From: Cupriavidus necator
GTDB taxonomy: Bacteria; Pseudomonadota; Gammaproteobacteria; Burkholderiales; Burkholderiaceae
DNA length: 64,000 nt
Direction of reading: 5' to 3'
Assembly: GCA_022041995.1 (NCBI GenBank)
Contig: CP074381.1
Span: 3,162,001 to 3,226,000, forward strand
In this document: piece after piece, positions 44,800 to 54,267 of the stretch
Numbering within the stretch: the first letter of the stretch is position 1
Layout of the letters: each line of letters starts with the position of its first letter
The notes under the pieces: model-generated
Database searches by the model: none
The model's input: only the letters and a program-made list of their open reading frames with translations
What the model was told of the DNA's origin: nothing
Position numbers and translations under genes: made by a program

Positions 44800-46014
44800 A
44801 TGCTGTACCACGCCTACCAGATCTACGCGGACATGATACTGCCGGCCTGCACGCTGGCAGAGCTGGCTGCCGCGACGCTGGCGGCGAATCCCAGGTCCAG
44901 CGGCTTCGACGCGGTGCACCGCCTGCGCGCTGCCTGCGAGCTCATCGCGCTGGTGCGGCTCACGCACCACCGGCCGGCCTTCGGCATCGACCACGCAACC
45001 GTCGGCGGCCAGCCGGTGCCGGTCACCGAGGAAGTCGTCGCGCGCACGCCGTTCTGCTCGCTGCTGCACTTGCGCCGCCACGGCATCGTCGGCCAGCCGC
45101 GCGTGCTGCTGGTGGCGCCGATGTCCGGCCACTTCGCCACGCTGCTGCGCGGCACGGCCCAGACCATGCTGGCCGACCACGACGTCTATATCACCGACTG
45201 GCACAACCCCCGCGACATTCCATTGCTCGCCGGGCGCTTCGGCTTCGATGAATTCGTGCAGCACCTGATCGGCTTCCTGCGGACGCTGGGCGGCGGCACG
45301 CATCTGGTGGCGATTTGCCAGCCTGCCGTGGCAGCGCTGGCGGCGGCGGCACTGATGGCCGAGGACGGGGACCCCGCCCAGCCGCCCAGCCTGACGCTGA
45401 TGGCCGGCCCCATCGACGCGCGCGTCAACCCGACCAAGGTCAACGTGCTGGCCATGAGCCAATCCCTCGAGTGGTTCGAGCGCACCTTGATCGGCATGGT
45501 GCCGCTGCGCTTTGCCGGCGCCATGCGGCGCGTCTACCCGGGCCACGTGCAGTTGCTGGCCTTCATGAGCATGAACCCGGAGCGGCACGAACAGGCGTTG
45601 CGCGAGCTCTACGCCCTGCGCGAGCGCGGCGAGCACGACAAGGCCGATGCCATCCGCGACTTCTACATCGAGTACTTCGCCACCATGGACCTGACCGCGG
45701 AGTTCTACCTGGAAACCGTCAGCCTGGTATTCCAGCGCTTCCTGCTGGCCCAGGGCCTGCTTGACGTGAGCGGTCGCCGTGTCTGCACACGCGCCATCCA
45801 CCGCACCGCCCTGCTGACCGTGGAGGGCGAGCGCGACGATATCTGCGCCATCGGCCAGACCGTGGCGGCGCAAGACCTGTGCTCCAGCCTGCGCCCCTAT
45901 ATGCGCATGCATCATGTGCAGACCGGAGTCGGGCACTATGGGGTGTTCAACGGCAAGCGGTGGGAGACGCAGGTGTACCCGCTGGTGCGCAACACCATCT
46001 ACACCAGCAGCTAG
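44800..46014 (+). CDS. Intracellular polyhydroxyalkanoate depolymerase
   Basis: A 404-residue PhaZ of the intracellular type that acts on native PHB granules. Instead of a Ser lipase box it has the cysteine nucleophile motif VAICQPAVAAL (Cys173), with HDVYITDWHNPRDIP, TLMAGPIDARVNPTKVN and the late His region VGHYGVFNGKRW. These are features of the R. eutropha PhaZ1/PhaZ2 family; the length resembles PhaZ2. ATG 44800 follows GGGGGA. Divergent from the GST gene. Confidence 0.92.
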   Translation: MLYHAYQIYADMILPACTLAELAAATLAANPRSSGFDAVHRLRAACELIALVRLTHHRPAFGIDHATVGGQPVPVTEEVVARTPFCSLLHLRRHGIVGQPRVLLVAPMSGHFATLLRGTAQTMLADHDVYITDWHNPRDIPLLAGRFGFDEFVQHLIGFLRTLGGGTHLVAICQPAVAALAAAALMAEDGDPAQPPSLTLMAGPIDARVNPTKVNVLAMSQSLEWFERTLIGMVPLRFAGAMRRVYPGHVQLLAFMSMNPERHEQALRELYALRERGEHDKADAIRDFYIEYFATMDLTAEFYLETVSLVFQRFLLAQGLLDVSGRRVCTRAIHRTALLTVEGERDDICAIGQTVAAQDLCSSLRPYMRMHHVQTGVGHYGVFNGKRWETQVYPLVRNTIYTSS

Positions 46015-46098
46015 TCCGGCTGCCGCCAGCGCGCTGGCCTGGCTTATCATGGCAGCTGCGCCGGGCGGCACGCGAACGGCGCGGCACCAACCATCAAC

Positions 46099-47001
46099 AT
46101 GCCATTGCTTCCGACACAAGACTTCCAGGGCCAGCCACTGGTCCGGGTCGGCGCTGCCGACACCTTCCTGCTGCTCGCCCCGCAACACGGCGGGCGGCTG
46201 GTCCGCTGGGTGCACCGCGGACAGGACATACTCTACTGGCCGGATGCTGCCGACTGGTCCCGCCCGGCCAAGGTCCGCGGCGGCAACCCGCTGCTGTTTC
46301 CGTTTATCGGCCGGCATTTTGCCGGAGGCAATCCCGGCCAGTGGCGTGACGGACAAGGGACGGTGCACACGCTGGCGCAGCACGGCTTTGCGCGCGACCT
46401 GCCCTTCGACGTCAGCGCCATCGACGCGCAAGCCGCGATCACGATGACGCTGCGCGACAGCGATGCAACGCGCGCCGGCTACCCGTTCGCATTCGTCTTC
46501 GACGCCATCTACCGCTTGCTGCCCGATGGCCTCGAAGTCACGCTGCGCACCACCAATACCGGCACGCAGCGCCTGCCCTGCTATCCCGGCCACCATTTCT
46601 ATTTCGCGCTGCCGCACACGCAACGTGCCACCGCGTCGCTGGCATTTCCGGGCACGGACCGCATGCGCCAGCTACCCGATGGCAGCCCCGGGCCCGCAGA
46701 GCCGGGCGAGACAACTTACCAGCTGGACGATCCACGCCTGCAGGACACCTTCCACGTCTTTCGCGACAGCCCGTGCGCCACGCTGGCGATGCCGGACCGC
46801 CGCGTCACGTTTGAACTCGACTTCGCCGGCACCGTGCCATGGCATGCCGTGACGACCTGGTCCGAAAACGAAACCTCTGACTTCTATTGCGTGGAACCGT
46901 GGGCAGGCCTGCCCGACGCGATCCACCACGGCCAGGGGCTGCGCTGGATCGAGCCGGGGCAAACGGAAAGCGCGGTATGCCGGCTGCGGGTGGCTGGCTG
47001 A
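46099..47001 (+). CDS. Aldose 1-epimerase family protein
   Basis: A 300-residue galactose-mutarotase-like beta-sandwich: GGRLVRWVHRGQDILYWP, GGNPLLFPFIGR, HGFARDLPFDV (His base), CYPGHHFYFALP and FYCVEPWAGLPDAI (catalytic Glu region). Such proteins interconvert sugar anomers; the specific sugar is unknown. 84 bases after the depolymerase on the same strand. Confidence 0.87.
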   Translation: MPLLPTQDFQGQPLVRVGAADTFLLLAPQHGGRLVRWVHRGQDILYWPDAADWSRPAKVRGGNPLLFPFIGRHFAGGNPGQWRDGQGTVHTLAQHGFARDLPFDVSAIDAQAAITMTLRDSDATRAGYPFAFVFDAIYRLLPDGLEVTLRTTNTGTQRLPCYPGHHFYFALPHTQRATASLAFPGTDRMRQLPDGSPGPAEPGETTYQLDDPRLQDTFHVFRDSPCATLAMPDRRVTFELDFAGTVPWHAVTTWSENETSDFYCVEPWAGLPDAIHHGQGLRWIEPGQTESAVCRLRVAG

Positions 47002-47016
47002 GTCAGTGCACCAGGC

Positions 47017-47394
47017 TCAGTGCTCGAAATCCAGCCCGCCGATCAGGATCGCCGGGTCCGCCTGCGATAGCGAGCGCAGGTCGATCCCGCGCGGTTCCTG
47101 CCAGGCGCGCAGCTTGGCCGGCAGCGCCGCCAGGTAACCGGCAAAGCGCACCTCGCCACCCGCCGCGAACAGGCGCTGCACCTCCAGCCCATCCCACGCC
47201 AGCGTGATATCCAGCGCATAAGGGTGGCGCCGCAGGTCCGGCGGACCATCCCCGGTCATGCGCAGGCGCGGCGGCCGGCCGGGGGCTTCGGCAGGCAGCG
47301 GGTGGAGTTGCAAGCGCCGGTCATGCTGGCCAATCGCGGCAGCAATGCGCGGCAGGCATTCCGCTTCAAAGCGGGCGAGGAAGTCGGTGGTCAA
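47017..47394 (-). CDS. Hypothetical protein
   Basis: About 125 residues (TTDFLARFEAECLPRIAAAIGQHDRRLQLHPLP...ALDITLAWDGLEVQRLFAAGGEVRFAGYLAALPAKLRAWQ). No ATG exists in frame near the start; TTG at 47394 gives the most protein-like N terminus, and the frame is open to a TTG at 47463. It lies directly downstream of the CoA-transferase gene on the same strand. No family recognised. Confidence 0.45.
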   Translation of the reverse strand: MTTDFLARFEAECLPRIAAAIGQHDRRLQLHPLPAEAPGRPPRLRMTGDGPPDLRRHPYALDITLAWDGLEVQRLFAAGGEVRFAGYLAALPAKLRAWQEPRGIDLRSLSQADPAILIGGLDFEH

Positions 47395-47480
47395 GGTGGC
47401 GGCGTCCTGACGTTGCGAGTGGGGACGATGGCGGCACACGGCCGTGCGCCATCGTGCCAGCAACTATACGCCGCCGGGTG

Positions 47481-48593
47481 TCATGCCGGGCGGTAGACCT
47501 GGAAGCCCAGCCCCGGCGACAGCACCGCAGTCTCCCCTTCCTGCAGCGTCACCGGCCGCACGCTGCCATTGGCCATCGACTCCCCCGCAAACTCAGCGAT
47601 ATTGCGCAGGCGGGCTGCCGGGATCCCCAGCGCGCTGAGGCGCAATTCCAGGTCCCCTGCGGTGCCGACCGCCACCGCGCCCGCAATCGCCCGCTTGAGC
47701 GCGGCCGGATCGAGCGAGCGCACGAAGGCAGGCAAGGCACCGGCATCCAGCGGCACCTCGAACAAGGCCGGATCTTGCGCAAGCTCGCCCAGCCCGAGCG
47801 CCTTGAGCAGCGCCAGCAACTGCTTCGGCGTATTCGCGCCGATCGCCAGCCAGCCATCCTGCGTGCGGAAGAAATCGGCCGACGGGCTGCCCGAATACCC
47901 CTGGTTGCCCTGCCGCGCCGGCACGCCGCCGGTGGTCATGGCATCGCATGTCATCGGATACATCAGCTGCAGGCCGGCCGTGGCCATCGAGACATCGAGC
48001 AGCATGCCCCGCCCCGTGCGTTCGCGCTCGCGCACGCCGGCCAGGATGGCAAAGGCGGCCAGCATGCCGGTGGCCGAGTCGATCACCGGGAAGCCGGTCT
48101 TCATCGGCGGATCGCCCTCGGTGCCGCCCATCCAGGCCATGCCGGTGGCGGCCTGCACCACGTGGTCGTAGGCAGGCCGGCCATGCCACTGCGCCGCGCC
48201 GCGGCCAAAGCCCGAGATGCTGCAATAGACCACGCGCGGATTGCGCGCGCGCACCGCCTCGTAGCCCAGCCCGAAGCGCTCGAGCACGCCCGGCCGCAGG
48301 TTGTCGACGAAGACGTCGCAGCGGCCGGCCAGTTCCAGCGCATGTTCGCGCCCGGCGTCATCCGACAGGTCGAGCGCCAGCGACGACTTGCCCGCATTGA
48401 GCGCGACAAAGGCGGCATGCCCCTTGCCCGCGCGGCGCATCACGTCGCCGCCGCCGGCGCTTTCGACCTTGGTGACCTGTGCGCCCAACTGTGACAGCAG
48501 GAAGGTGGCAAACGGCCCGGCGATCACGTGCGAGAAATCCAGCACGCTGATGCCGGCCAGCGGGGCAAAGTCCGGTTGTGGAACGAGGGTCAT
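47481..48593 (-). CDS. CaiB/BaiF family III CoA-transferase
   Basis: A 370-residue family III CoA-transferase: LAGISVLDFSHVIAGPFATFLLSQLGAQVTKVE at the N terminus, GKSSLALDLSDDAGREHALELAGRCDVFVDNLRPGVLERFGLGYE, and YCSISGFGRGAAQWHGRPAYDHVVQAATGM with the expected Asp. These transfer CoA between organic acids. It lies eight bases downstream of a Bug-type solute receptor and opposite a LysR gene, a usual layout for organic-acid uptake and activation loci. Substrate unknown. Confidence 0.9.
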   Translation of the reverse strand: MTLVPQPDFAPLAGISVLDFSHVIAGPFATFLLSQLGAQVTKVESAGGGDVMRRAGKGHAAFVALNAGKSSLALDLSDDAGREHALELAGRCDVFVDNLRPGVLERFGLGYEAVRARNPRVVYCSISGFGRGAAQWHGRPAYDHVVQAATGMAWMGGTEGDPPMKTGFPVIDSATGMLAAFAILAGVRERERTGRGMLLDVSMATAGLQLMYPMTCDAMTTGGVPARQGNQGYSGSPSADFFRTQDGWLAIGANTPKQLLALLKALGLGELAQDPALFEVPLDAGALPAFVRSLDPAALKRAIAGAVAVGTAGDLELRLSALGIPAARLRNIAEFAGESMANGSVRPVTLQEGETAVLSPGLGFQVYRPA

Positions 48594-48601
48594 GGGATGG
48601 C

Positions 48602-49591
48602 CTATTCGATGGTGATACGGTTCTTGTCGATAACCTGGCGGATGCGGGTGGTCTCGTCGGCCACCAGCCGCGAGAAGGCTTCAGGCGTGGGCGTCGGCGC
48701 AAGCACCGCGCCCATCTCGGCATATAGCCGGCGCAGGCCGGGATCGCCCAGCGTCTGCAGCACCGCGCCATGCAGGCGCGCCACGATCGGCGCGGGCAGA
48801 TGGGGCGGCGCCCAGATGCCGCTCCATGCATCGAGATCGAGATCTTTGCGACCCAAGGCCTCATTCAGCGTGGGCACCTGCGGCAGCACCGCGGCGCGGC
48901 TGACCGAAGTCACCGCCAGGGCTCGCACCTTGCCGCTGGCGATCTGCGGAATCGCCGTCGCCGCCACCGGGAAGCCGAACTGTGTGTCGCCCTTGATCAG
49001 CGATGGCACGATCTCGACCGAGCCTTTGTACGGCACATGGACCACGTCGATGCCGGTGGCCGACGCAAACGCCGCACCCGATACATGCGCGGCCGAGCCG
49101 ATCCCGCCTGAGGCGTAGTTCAGCGTGCCCGGCGCGCGGCGCGCCGCGGCGACCAGGTCGGCCACGTTCCGGTAGGGCGAGCTGGCGCTGACCACCAGCA
49201 CCGCCGGACTGACGCCGACGCGGATGATGTGGGTGAATGCCATCGGGTCGAATTTTGCGCCGGGCTGCAGCAGCTTCTGCGTGACATGGGTCGAGGCACC
49301 CAGCATCAGCGTGTAGCCATCCGCCGGCTGCTGCGCGACAAACTCCGCGGCCAGGATGCCGCCTGCACCGACCTTGTTCTCGACCACCACTGGCTGGCCA
49401 AGCTCGCGCGCCAGCAACTCAGCCAGCTTGCGGGTCTGGATATCCGGACCGCCGCCGGCGGCGTAGGGCACCACCAGCCGGATCGGCCGGTGGGGATAGG
49501 GACTGGCCGCGCCGGCCCTGCCCAGCGCGGCAGCGGCCGGCAGCGCCAGCAGGGACTTCAGCAGCAGGCGGCGCCCGACGTTGGCATGCAT
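48602..49591 (-). CDS. Bug-family (TctC) periplasmic solute-binding protein
   Basis: A 329-residue secreted receptor with an N-terminal twin-arginine-like signal (GRRLLLKSLLALPAAAALGRAGAA), YPHRPIRLVVPYAAGGGPDIQTR, QPVVVENKVGAGG and VAQQPADGYTLML, all hallmarks of the Bug family, which is greatly expanded in Burkholderiales. They bind carboxylates for tripartite transporters or signalling. No transporter membrane subunits are adjacent. Co-directional with the CoA-transferase. Confidence 0.92.
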   Translation of the reverse strand: MHANVGRRLLLKSLLALPAAAALGRAGAASPYPHRPIRLVVPYAAGGGPDIQTRKLAELLARELGQPVVVENKVGAGGILAAEFVAQQPADGYTLMLGASTHVTQKLLQPGAKFDPMAFTHIIRVGVSPAVLVVSASSPYRNVADLVAAARRAPGTLNYASGGIGSAAHVSGAAFASATGIDVVHVPYKGSVEIVPSLIKGDTQFGFPVAATAIPQIASGKVRALAVTSVSRAAVLPQVPTLNEALGRKDLDLDAWSGIWAPPHLPAPIVARLHGAVLQTLGDPGLRRLYAEMGAVLAPTPTPEAFSRLVADETTRIRQVIDKNRITIE

Positions 49592-49681
49592 CGCATGTCT
49601 CCTCCATGGTTTGCCCCGATTGTCCGGCGCCGGGTCATTCGAAACAATTATCCAGTTTTGATAGAGCCATCACATTTTGTT

Positions 49682-50674
49682 ATGAACACCACCTCCCCCG
49701 TGCGCGCAGCCAGCCCCTCGTCCAACCGGATCGACCGGCTGCGCATCCGGCACCTGCGCCTGCTCGACCTGGTGGCGCGCAGCGGCTCGCTGACCGCGGC
49801 CGGCGAAGCGCTGCATATCAGCCAGCCCGCCGTCACCAAGATGCTGCAGGAGCTGGAGCACGCCTTCGGCTGCAAGCTGATCGAACGCACCACGCGCGGC
49901 GGGCGGCTGAGCCCCGCGGGCGAACGCGCGCTGGAGCGGCTGCGTGTGGTGCTGGGCGCGATCGACGCCGCCGGCGAGGCGCTGCAGGCGCGCCCCGAGG
50001 TGCCGCTGGTCCGCCTGGGCATGCTGCCGCTGGTGGGCGTTGACGTGCTGCCGCAGGCGGTCGCACGGCTGCGCGCCCAGGACGCGCTGCCGCGCCTGGC
50101 GGTGCGCGAACATACCGTCGGCGGCCTGACCGCGATGCTGTGCGAAGGCGAACTCGACTGCATCGTCGGCCGGCTGCAGAAGGATGACACCGACCAGTTC
50201 AAGGCCAGGGTCCACATCACCCCGCTGCGCGACGAATACCTGGCCGTGGTCTGCGCGTCCGGCCACCCGCTGGCGCGACGCCGCGAGGCCGCGCTGGCGG
50301 ACTTGCAGGAAGGTCCCTGGATCCTGCCGCCGCGCGGCACCCACACGCGCGACGTGTTCGAACAGCCCTTCCTCGACAGCGGCCAGCTGCCGCCGGTGCC
50401 GCATATCGAATCGGCCTCGTTCCACACCAACCTGGCCATGACCGCCGCCAGCGGCTTCCTGACGGTGGCGCCAGCCACGGCGCTGGCCCACTACCAGGCC
50501 ATGTCGATGGTGCGGGAAGTGCGGCTGCGCACCCCGTTTGCCTCGGGCCGGCTGGTCTTCATCACCCCGGCGCAGATCGAGGTGCCGCCCGCCGTGGCAA
50601 GGCTGCGCGAAGCCCTGGAAGCGGTGACAAGACAGGACCCCGGCACACCATCGCGACCGGCACGGCGCCGCTGA
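49682..50674 (+). CDS. LysR-family transcriptional regulator
   Basis: A 330-residue LysR protein: helix-turn-helix IRHLRLLDLVARSGSLTAAGEALHISQPAVTKMLQELEHAFG and a substrate-binding domain (VRLGMLPLVGVDVLPQAV, LAVREHTVGGLTAMLCEGELDCIVGRL). Divergent from the Bug/CoA-transferase pair with a 90-base shared control region, so probably its activator. The binding domain resembles regulators of aromatic-acid genes but the effector is unknown. Confidence 0.92.
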   Translation: MNTTSPVRAASPSSNRIDRLRIRHLRLLDLVARSGSLTAAGEALHISQPAVTKMLQELEHAFGCKLIERTTRGGRLSPAGERALERLRVVLGAIDAAGEALQARPEVPLVRLGMLPLVGVDVLPQAVARLRAQDALPRLAVREHTVGGLTAMLCEGELDCIVGRLQKDDTDQFKARVHITPLRDEYLAVVCASGHPLARRREAALADLQEGPWILPPRGTHTRDVFEQPFLDSGQLPPVPHIESASFHTNLAMTAASGFLTVAPATALAHYQAMSMVREVRLRTPFASGRLVFITPAQIEVPPAVARLREALEAVTRQDPGTPSRPARRR

Positions 50675-50797
50675 CGCGGAGTGCCCAGGTGCACCGGGTG
50701 GTCATATTGATTCGTGATGGCGCCATGCAAACTGGCGAATTGCCGGTGATGGCCACGCTCAAGACAATGCCCCTTTCCACTACAGGAAGGAGACATC

Positions 50798-52195
50798 GTG
50801 AGAACACGGATCATGGGCATCGCGCGGCAAGCGGCCTGGGCGCTTGCGTCGCTGCTTTGGCTGCCCGGCATCGCCGCCGCGCAAGCGCAGCCGGTCGGGC
50901 CGGCGGCGTTCTTCGACATGCAGGCAGTCCGTGACGAAAGCACGCTGGCACCGGCAATTTCCCGCGACGCCGTGGTGCCCAGCCGCGCGCGCCCCGGCAA
51001 GCGCGTGCGCGTGATCGAACTGCGCTTCACCAGCCAGGACTGGAAAGGCCTGCCATGGACGCACCCGGCGCGCATCTACGTGCCCGACGGCTACCAGGGC
51101 GGCGGCAACGCCGGCATCATCGGCACCGAGCGGCAGTTCTTCGACGAGCCCGTCTGGCCGCGCCACACCATCCCCGGCACCGGCCTGAACACCGAAGCAG
51201 AGTACGCGGAAGGCACCGCCATCGACCTCGGCATGCCCGTGATGCTGTTCGCCAACCCGGCCGAAGACTACTGGGGCCTGAACGAATCCGACCTGACCGG
51301 CTACGCGCTGAAGCAGGTGATGGAGACCGGCGACCTGACCTGGAACGGCTACTACCCGATCGCGCTGGCCTACCTGCGCGCCATCACCCTGATGCACGCT
51401 CTGCCCGGCGTGCGCACTGAGCGCGCGGTGCTGATGGGTTGCTCCAAGCGAGGCTTCGCCGTCAGCATCGCCACCGGCGTCGACCCTGACCGCGTCGCGG
51501 GCGTGATGGCCACTTGCTACTACGGCGGCAACAGCCTGTATTTCCTGGCCCGCAAGTACGCCGAGTTCGGCCCCGGCGTCGGCGGCCCCGCGCAGCAGCG
51601 CACCGGCCCCGGCTTCCAGCCCGCCGACGCCGTGCTGCGTACCATCAACAACCCCACCGGCTTTCGCATGCTGACGCACTTCGACCCGTATATGTGGCGC
51701 AGGCAGATGCGCTCCAGCTTCCTGGTCGCGCTCGGCACCAACGACGAGTTCTTCGCGCTTGGCACGCCGAACAGCATGATGACGGAGATGTCCGGCGACA
51801 AGGCCTTCCTGGCGGTGGACAACCTGCCCCACTCCTGGGTCTCGGCCAAGCATCTTGCGGCATGGCGCATGTGGCTGGCGCATACGTTCCTGGAGCGCAA
51901 GCTGCCGGCGATCGAGGCCAGCGGGTCGGCGCAGGGCGGGCAGTTCGCGGTGCAGGCCAGGGTCAGGGCCGATGCGGCACCGGTCGGCGTGCGGCTCTTC
52001 TACGCCTACAACCCCATGGCCACCGACTGGCGCAAGGCAAAGTGGGAGTCGGCGCCGATGCGCGCGGACGGTGGCGGTTATACAGCTGGCGTGCCAATGA
52101 AAGACGGCTACCGGCTGGCTTACTACGTCGAGGTCGAAGACATGGGCAAGGGCGGGACGGGGTATGTCAGTTCACTGGTGAACTTCGCCAACTGA
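50798..52195 (+). CDS. Secreted alpha/beta-hydrolase-like protein of the PhoPQ-related (PqaA) type
   Basis: A 465-residue exported protein: signal peptide ASLLWLPGIAAAQAQ, a central GCSKRGFAVSIATGVDPDRVAGVM segment typical of PhoPQ-activated pathogenicity-related proteins (nucleophile-elbow position), HSWVSAKHLAAWRMWL with a candidate catalytic His, and a C-terminal beta domain (VRLFYAYNPMATDWRKAKWES). Starts with GTG at 50798 after GGAAGGAG. Enzymatic role and substrate are not known for the family. Stands alone. Confidence 0.7.
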   Translation: MRTRIMGIARQAAWALASLLWLPGIAAAQAQPVGPAAFFDMQAVRDESTLAPAISRDAVVPSRARPGKRVRVIELRFTSQDWKGLPWTHPARIYVPDGYQGGGNAGIIGTERQFFDEPVWPRHTIPGTGLNTEAEYAEGTAIDLGMPVMLFANPAEDYWGLNESDLTGYALKQVMETGDLTWNGYYPIALAYLRAITLMHALPGVRTERAVLMGCSKRGFAVSIATGVDPDRVAGVMATCYYGGNSLYFLARKYAEFGPGVGGPAQQRTGPGFQPADAVLRTINNPTGFRMLTHFDPYMWRRQMRSSFLVALGTNDEFFALGTPNSMMTEMSGDKAFLAVDNLPHSWVSAKHLAAWRMWLAHTFLERKLPAIEASGSAQGGQFAVQARVRADAAPVGVRLFYAYNPMATDWRKAKWESAPMRADGGGYTAGVPMKDGYRLAYYVEVEDMGKGGTGYVSSLVNFAN

Positions 52196-52268
52196 ACCAG
52201 GAGGCCGGTTCAACTGGGTTTTAGTGCCATAAAGCGCACTTCGGTACGGTCAAGCCGGCTTGCCCGGC

Positions 52269-52298
52269 TTGCGCTCCCTTCCCGATCCCGCATAGAAT
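52269..52298 (+). promoter_or_regulatory. Promoter of tRNA-Gly
   Basis: TTGCGC (52269-52274), an 18-base spacer and TAGAAT (52293-52298). The predicted start is only a few bases before the tRNA 5' end at 52309. Confidence 0.55.
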
Positions 52299-52308
52299 GG
52301 CATGCTCT

Positions 52309-52383
52309 GCGGGCGTCGTATAATGGCCATTACCTTAGCTTCCCAAGCTAAAGACGTGGGTTCGATTCCCATCGCCCGCTCCA
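52309..52383 (+). tRNA. tRNA-Gly (anticodon CCC)
   Basis: 75 nt including encoded CCA: acceptor GCGGGCG/CGCCCGC, anticodon stem TTAGC/GCTAA around TTCCCAA (anticodon CCC), and T arm GTGGGTTCGATTCCCAT. Followed by a terminator and trmB. Confidence 0.96.
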
Positions 52384-52397
52384 CTTCCAGTCGAGAC

Positions 52398-52443
52398 AAG
52401 CCGCCTTTGCCACCATTACGGTGATCTGCCCGGCGGCTTTTTT
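52398..52443 (+). terminator. Terminator after tRNA-Gly
   Basis: AAGCCGCC (52398-52405) pairs with GGCGGCTT (52432-52439), followed by six T (52438-52443). It ends seven bases before the trmB start codon, so trmB must either be transcribed by read-through or use a promoter within this region. Confidence 0.7.
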
Positions 52444-52449
52444 GTTGCC

Positions 52450-53238
52450 ATGCTTCCCCAAGACCCCAGCACCGAACCGACGCCAGCTGACGACGCGGCG
52501 CCGGTAGACAGCGCCGGACAAGCGTCCGCACCCTCTCCTGCCGATCCTGAAGGCGTTGCGCATCCGCGCCGGATCCGTTCATTCGTGCGCCGCGCGGGGC
52601 GGACCTCGACCGGGCAGCAGCGTGCCATCGACGAAGTCGGGCCGCGCATGATGGTGCCGTACACGCCCCAGCCACTGGACTGGGAGGCGGCATTTGGCCG
52701 CAAGGCGCCGTCGATCCTGGAGATCGGCTTCGGCATGGGCGAGACCACCGCGCATATCGCCGGCCTGCGGCCGCAAGATAACTTCCTGGGCTGCGAGGTG
52801 CATGAGCCCGGCGTGGGCGCACTGCTCAAGCTGATCGACGAGCGCGGCCTGGGCAATGTGCGGATCCTCCAGCACGATGCGGTGGAAGTGATCGCGCATA
52901 TGCTGACCGACGACTGCCTGGACGGCGTGCATATCTACTTCCCGGACCCCTGGCACAAGAAGCGCCACAACAAGCGCCGGCTGGTGCAGCCGCCGCTGGT
53001 GAAGGTGCTGGCCGCGCGCCTGAAGCCGGGCGGCTATATCCATTGCGCGACCGACTGGGAAGAGTATGCCCACCAGATGCTGGAAGTGCTGTCGGGCGAG
53101 CCGTTGCTGGAGAACACCTCGGCCGCTGCGGACGGATTTGCCGAGCGGCCGGATTACCGGCCCGTGACCAAGTTCGAGCGGCGCGGCGTGCGCCTCGGGC
53201 ATGGCGTGTGGGACGTGGTCTTCCGCAAGCGCGCCTGA
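52450..53238 (+). CDS. trmB: tRNA (guanine-N7-)-methyltransferase
   Basis: A 262-residue TrmB that makes m7G46 in tRNA. SAM motif [30 protein letters not shown] (the family's catalytic signature) and [16 protein letters not shown] are all present. A Pro/Ala-rich, poorly conserved 40-residue N terminus precedes [23 protein letters not shown] 52450 has no ribosome site and abuts the tRNA terminator, so the true start is uncertain. Located next to a tRNA gene, its class of substrate. Confidence 0.93.
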   Translation: MLPQDPSTEPTPADDAAPVDSAGQASAPSPADPEGVAHPRRIRSFVRRAGRTSTGQQRAIDEVGPRMMVPYTPQPLDWEAAFGRKAPSILEIGFGMGETTAHIAGLRPQDNFLGCEVHEPGVGALLKLIDERGLGNVRILQHDAVEVIAHMLTDDCLDGVHIYFPDPWHKKRHNKRRLVQPPLVKVLAARLKPGGYIHCATDWEEYAHQMLEVLSGEPLLENTSAAADGFAERPDYRPVTKFERRGVRLGHGVWDVVFRKRA

Positions 53239-53254
53239 GCGCTGGCGACGGAGA

Positions 53255-53290
53255 AATAAAAAAGCGTGGCAGCTGCCACGCTTTTTTATT
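53255..53290. terminator. Bidirectional terminator, 36-bp perfect palindrome
   Basis: The 18 bases 53255-53272 are exactly complementary to 53273-53290; the stem GCGTGGCAG is flanked by A6/T6 tracts, giving a T-tract on both strands. It lies between convergent trmB and uppP. Confidence 0.9.
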
Positions 53291-53307
53291 GCCTGCGGCA
53301 AACCCGC

Positions 53308-54189
53308 TCAGGCGTGCCAGGACACCAGGCCGGAGTATGCGGTCACCAGCACCACGATGCCGAAGGCGATGCGGTACCAGGCAAACGGCTTGAAGTCATG
53401 CGTGGCGACGAAACGCAGCAGCCAGCGCACGCACAGGAAGGCGGACAGGAAGGCAAAGACGAAGCCCACCGCGAAGATGCCGAGGTCGTCGGCGTTGAGC
53501 AGCGCGCGCGCCTTGTACAGTTCATAGACGGTGGCGCCGAAGATCACCGGGATCGCCAGGAAGAACGAGAACTCGGTGGCCACCTGCCGCGACAGCCCGA
53601 ACAGCATGCCGCCGATGATGGTGGCGCCGGAGCGCGAGGTACCCGGCACCAGCGCGAAGCACTGCGCCAGGCCGACCTTTAGGGCGTCGCGCCAGTTCAG
53701 GTCATCGACCGATTCAATACGCGGCGCGCCGGCCTTGGCGGCCTCCAGCAGCGCATTGCCCTGCGGGTGCGAGACCGTGCCGCGGCGCGCGTCGCGCCAT
53801 TCGGCCAGCAGGATCACCACGCCGCCAACGATAAAGGCCAGCGCCACCGAGACCGGGTTGAACAGGTGGGCCTTGATCCATTTGCCGAAGATAAAGGCCA
53901 GCACGATGGCCGGGACCGAGGCGATCACCACATTGGCGGCAAAGCGTTGCGCCAGCGGGTCGGTGCGCAGGCCGCGCACCACGTTGCCGATGCGCGCGCG
54001 GAACTCCCAGCAGACCGCCAGGATCGCGCCGAACTGGATCACGATCTCGAAGATCTTGCCCTTCTCGTCGTTGAAATCGAGCAGCTGGCCGGCCAGGATC
54101 AGGTGGCCGGTGCTGGAGATGGGAAGAAACTCGGTCAGTCCTTCGACGATGCCGAGTATCACGGCTTTCAGGGCAAGTGCGATTTCCAT
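53308..54189 (-). CDS. uppP: Undecaprenyl-diphosphatase
   Basis: A 293-residue polytopic BacA/UppP protein that recycles the peptidoglycan lipid carrier and confers bacitracin tolerance. Signatures [17 protein letters not shown] and [19 protein letters not shown] form the active site. ATG 54189 fits the family start. Confidence 0.95.
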   Translation of the reverse strand: MEIALALKAVILGIVEGLTEFLPISSTGHLILAGQLLDFNDEKGKIFEIVIQFGAILAVCWEFRARIGNVVRGLRTDPLAQRFAANVVIASVPAIVLAFIFGKWIKAHLFNPVSVALAFIVGGVVILLAEWRDARRGTVSHPQGNALLEAAKAGAPRIESVDDLNWRDALKVGLAQCFALVPGTSRSGATIIGGMLFGLSRQVATEFSFFLAIPVIFGATVYELYKARALLNADDLGIFAVGFVFAFLSAFLCVRWLLRFVATHDFKPFAWYRIAFGIVVLVTAYSGLVSWHA

Positions 54190-54267
54190 GCGGAACGGAG
54201 AAACGTAGTCATGGGCGTTGCCGGGCATGTGCGCCGGACCGCCCGGATTGTTGTTTGAGCGCCCCGG

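Noticed and set aside
44548..46623. Long N-terminal extension of the GST frame across the depolymerase gene
   Set aside because: The GST has a very strong ribosome site and family start at 44547; upstream sequence is antisense to the depolymerase.
52309..52383. tRNA-Gly as an integration site for a mobile element
   Set aside because: No integrase, no repeated tRNA 3' end within the window, and housekeeping genes follow directly.
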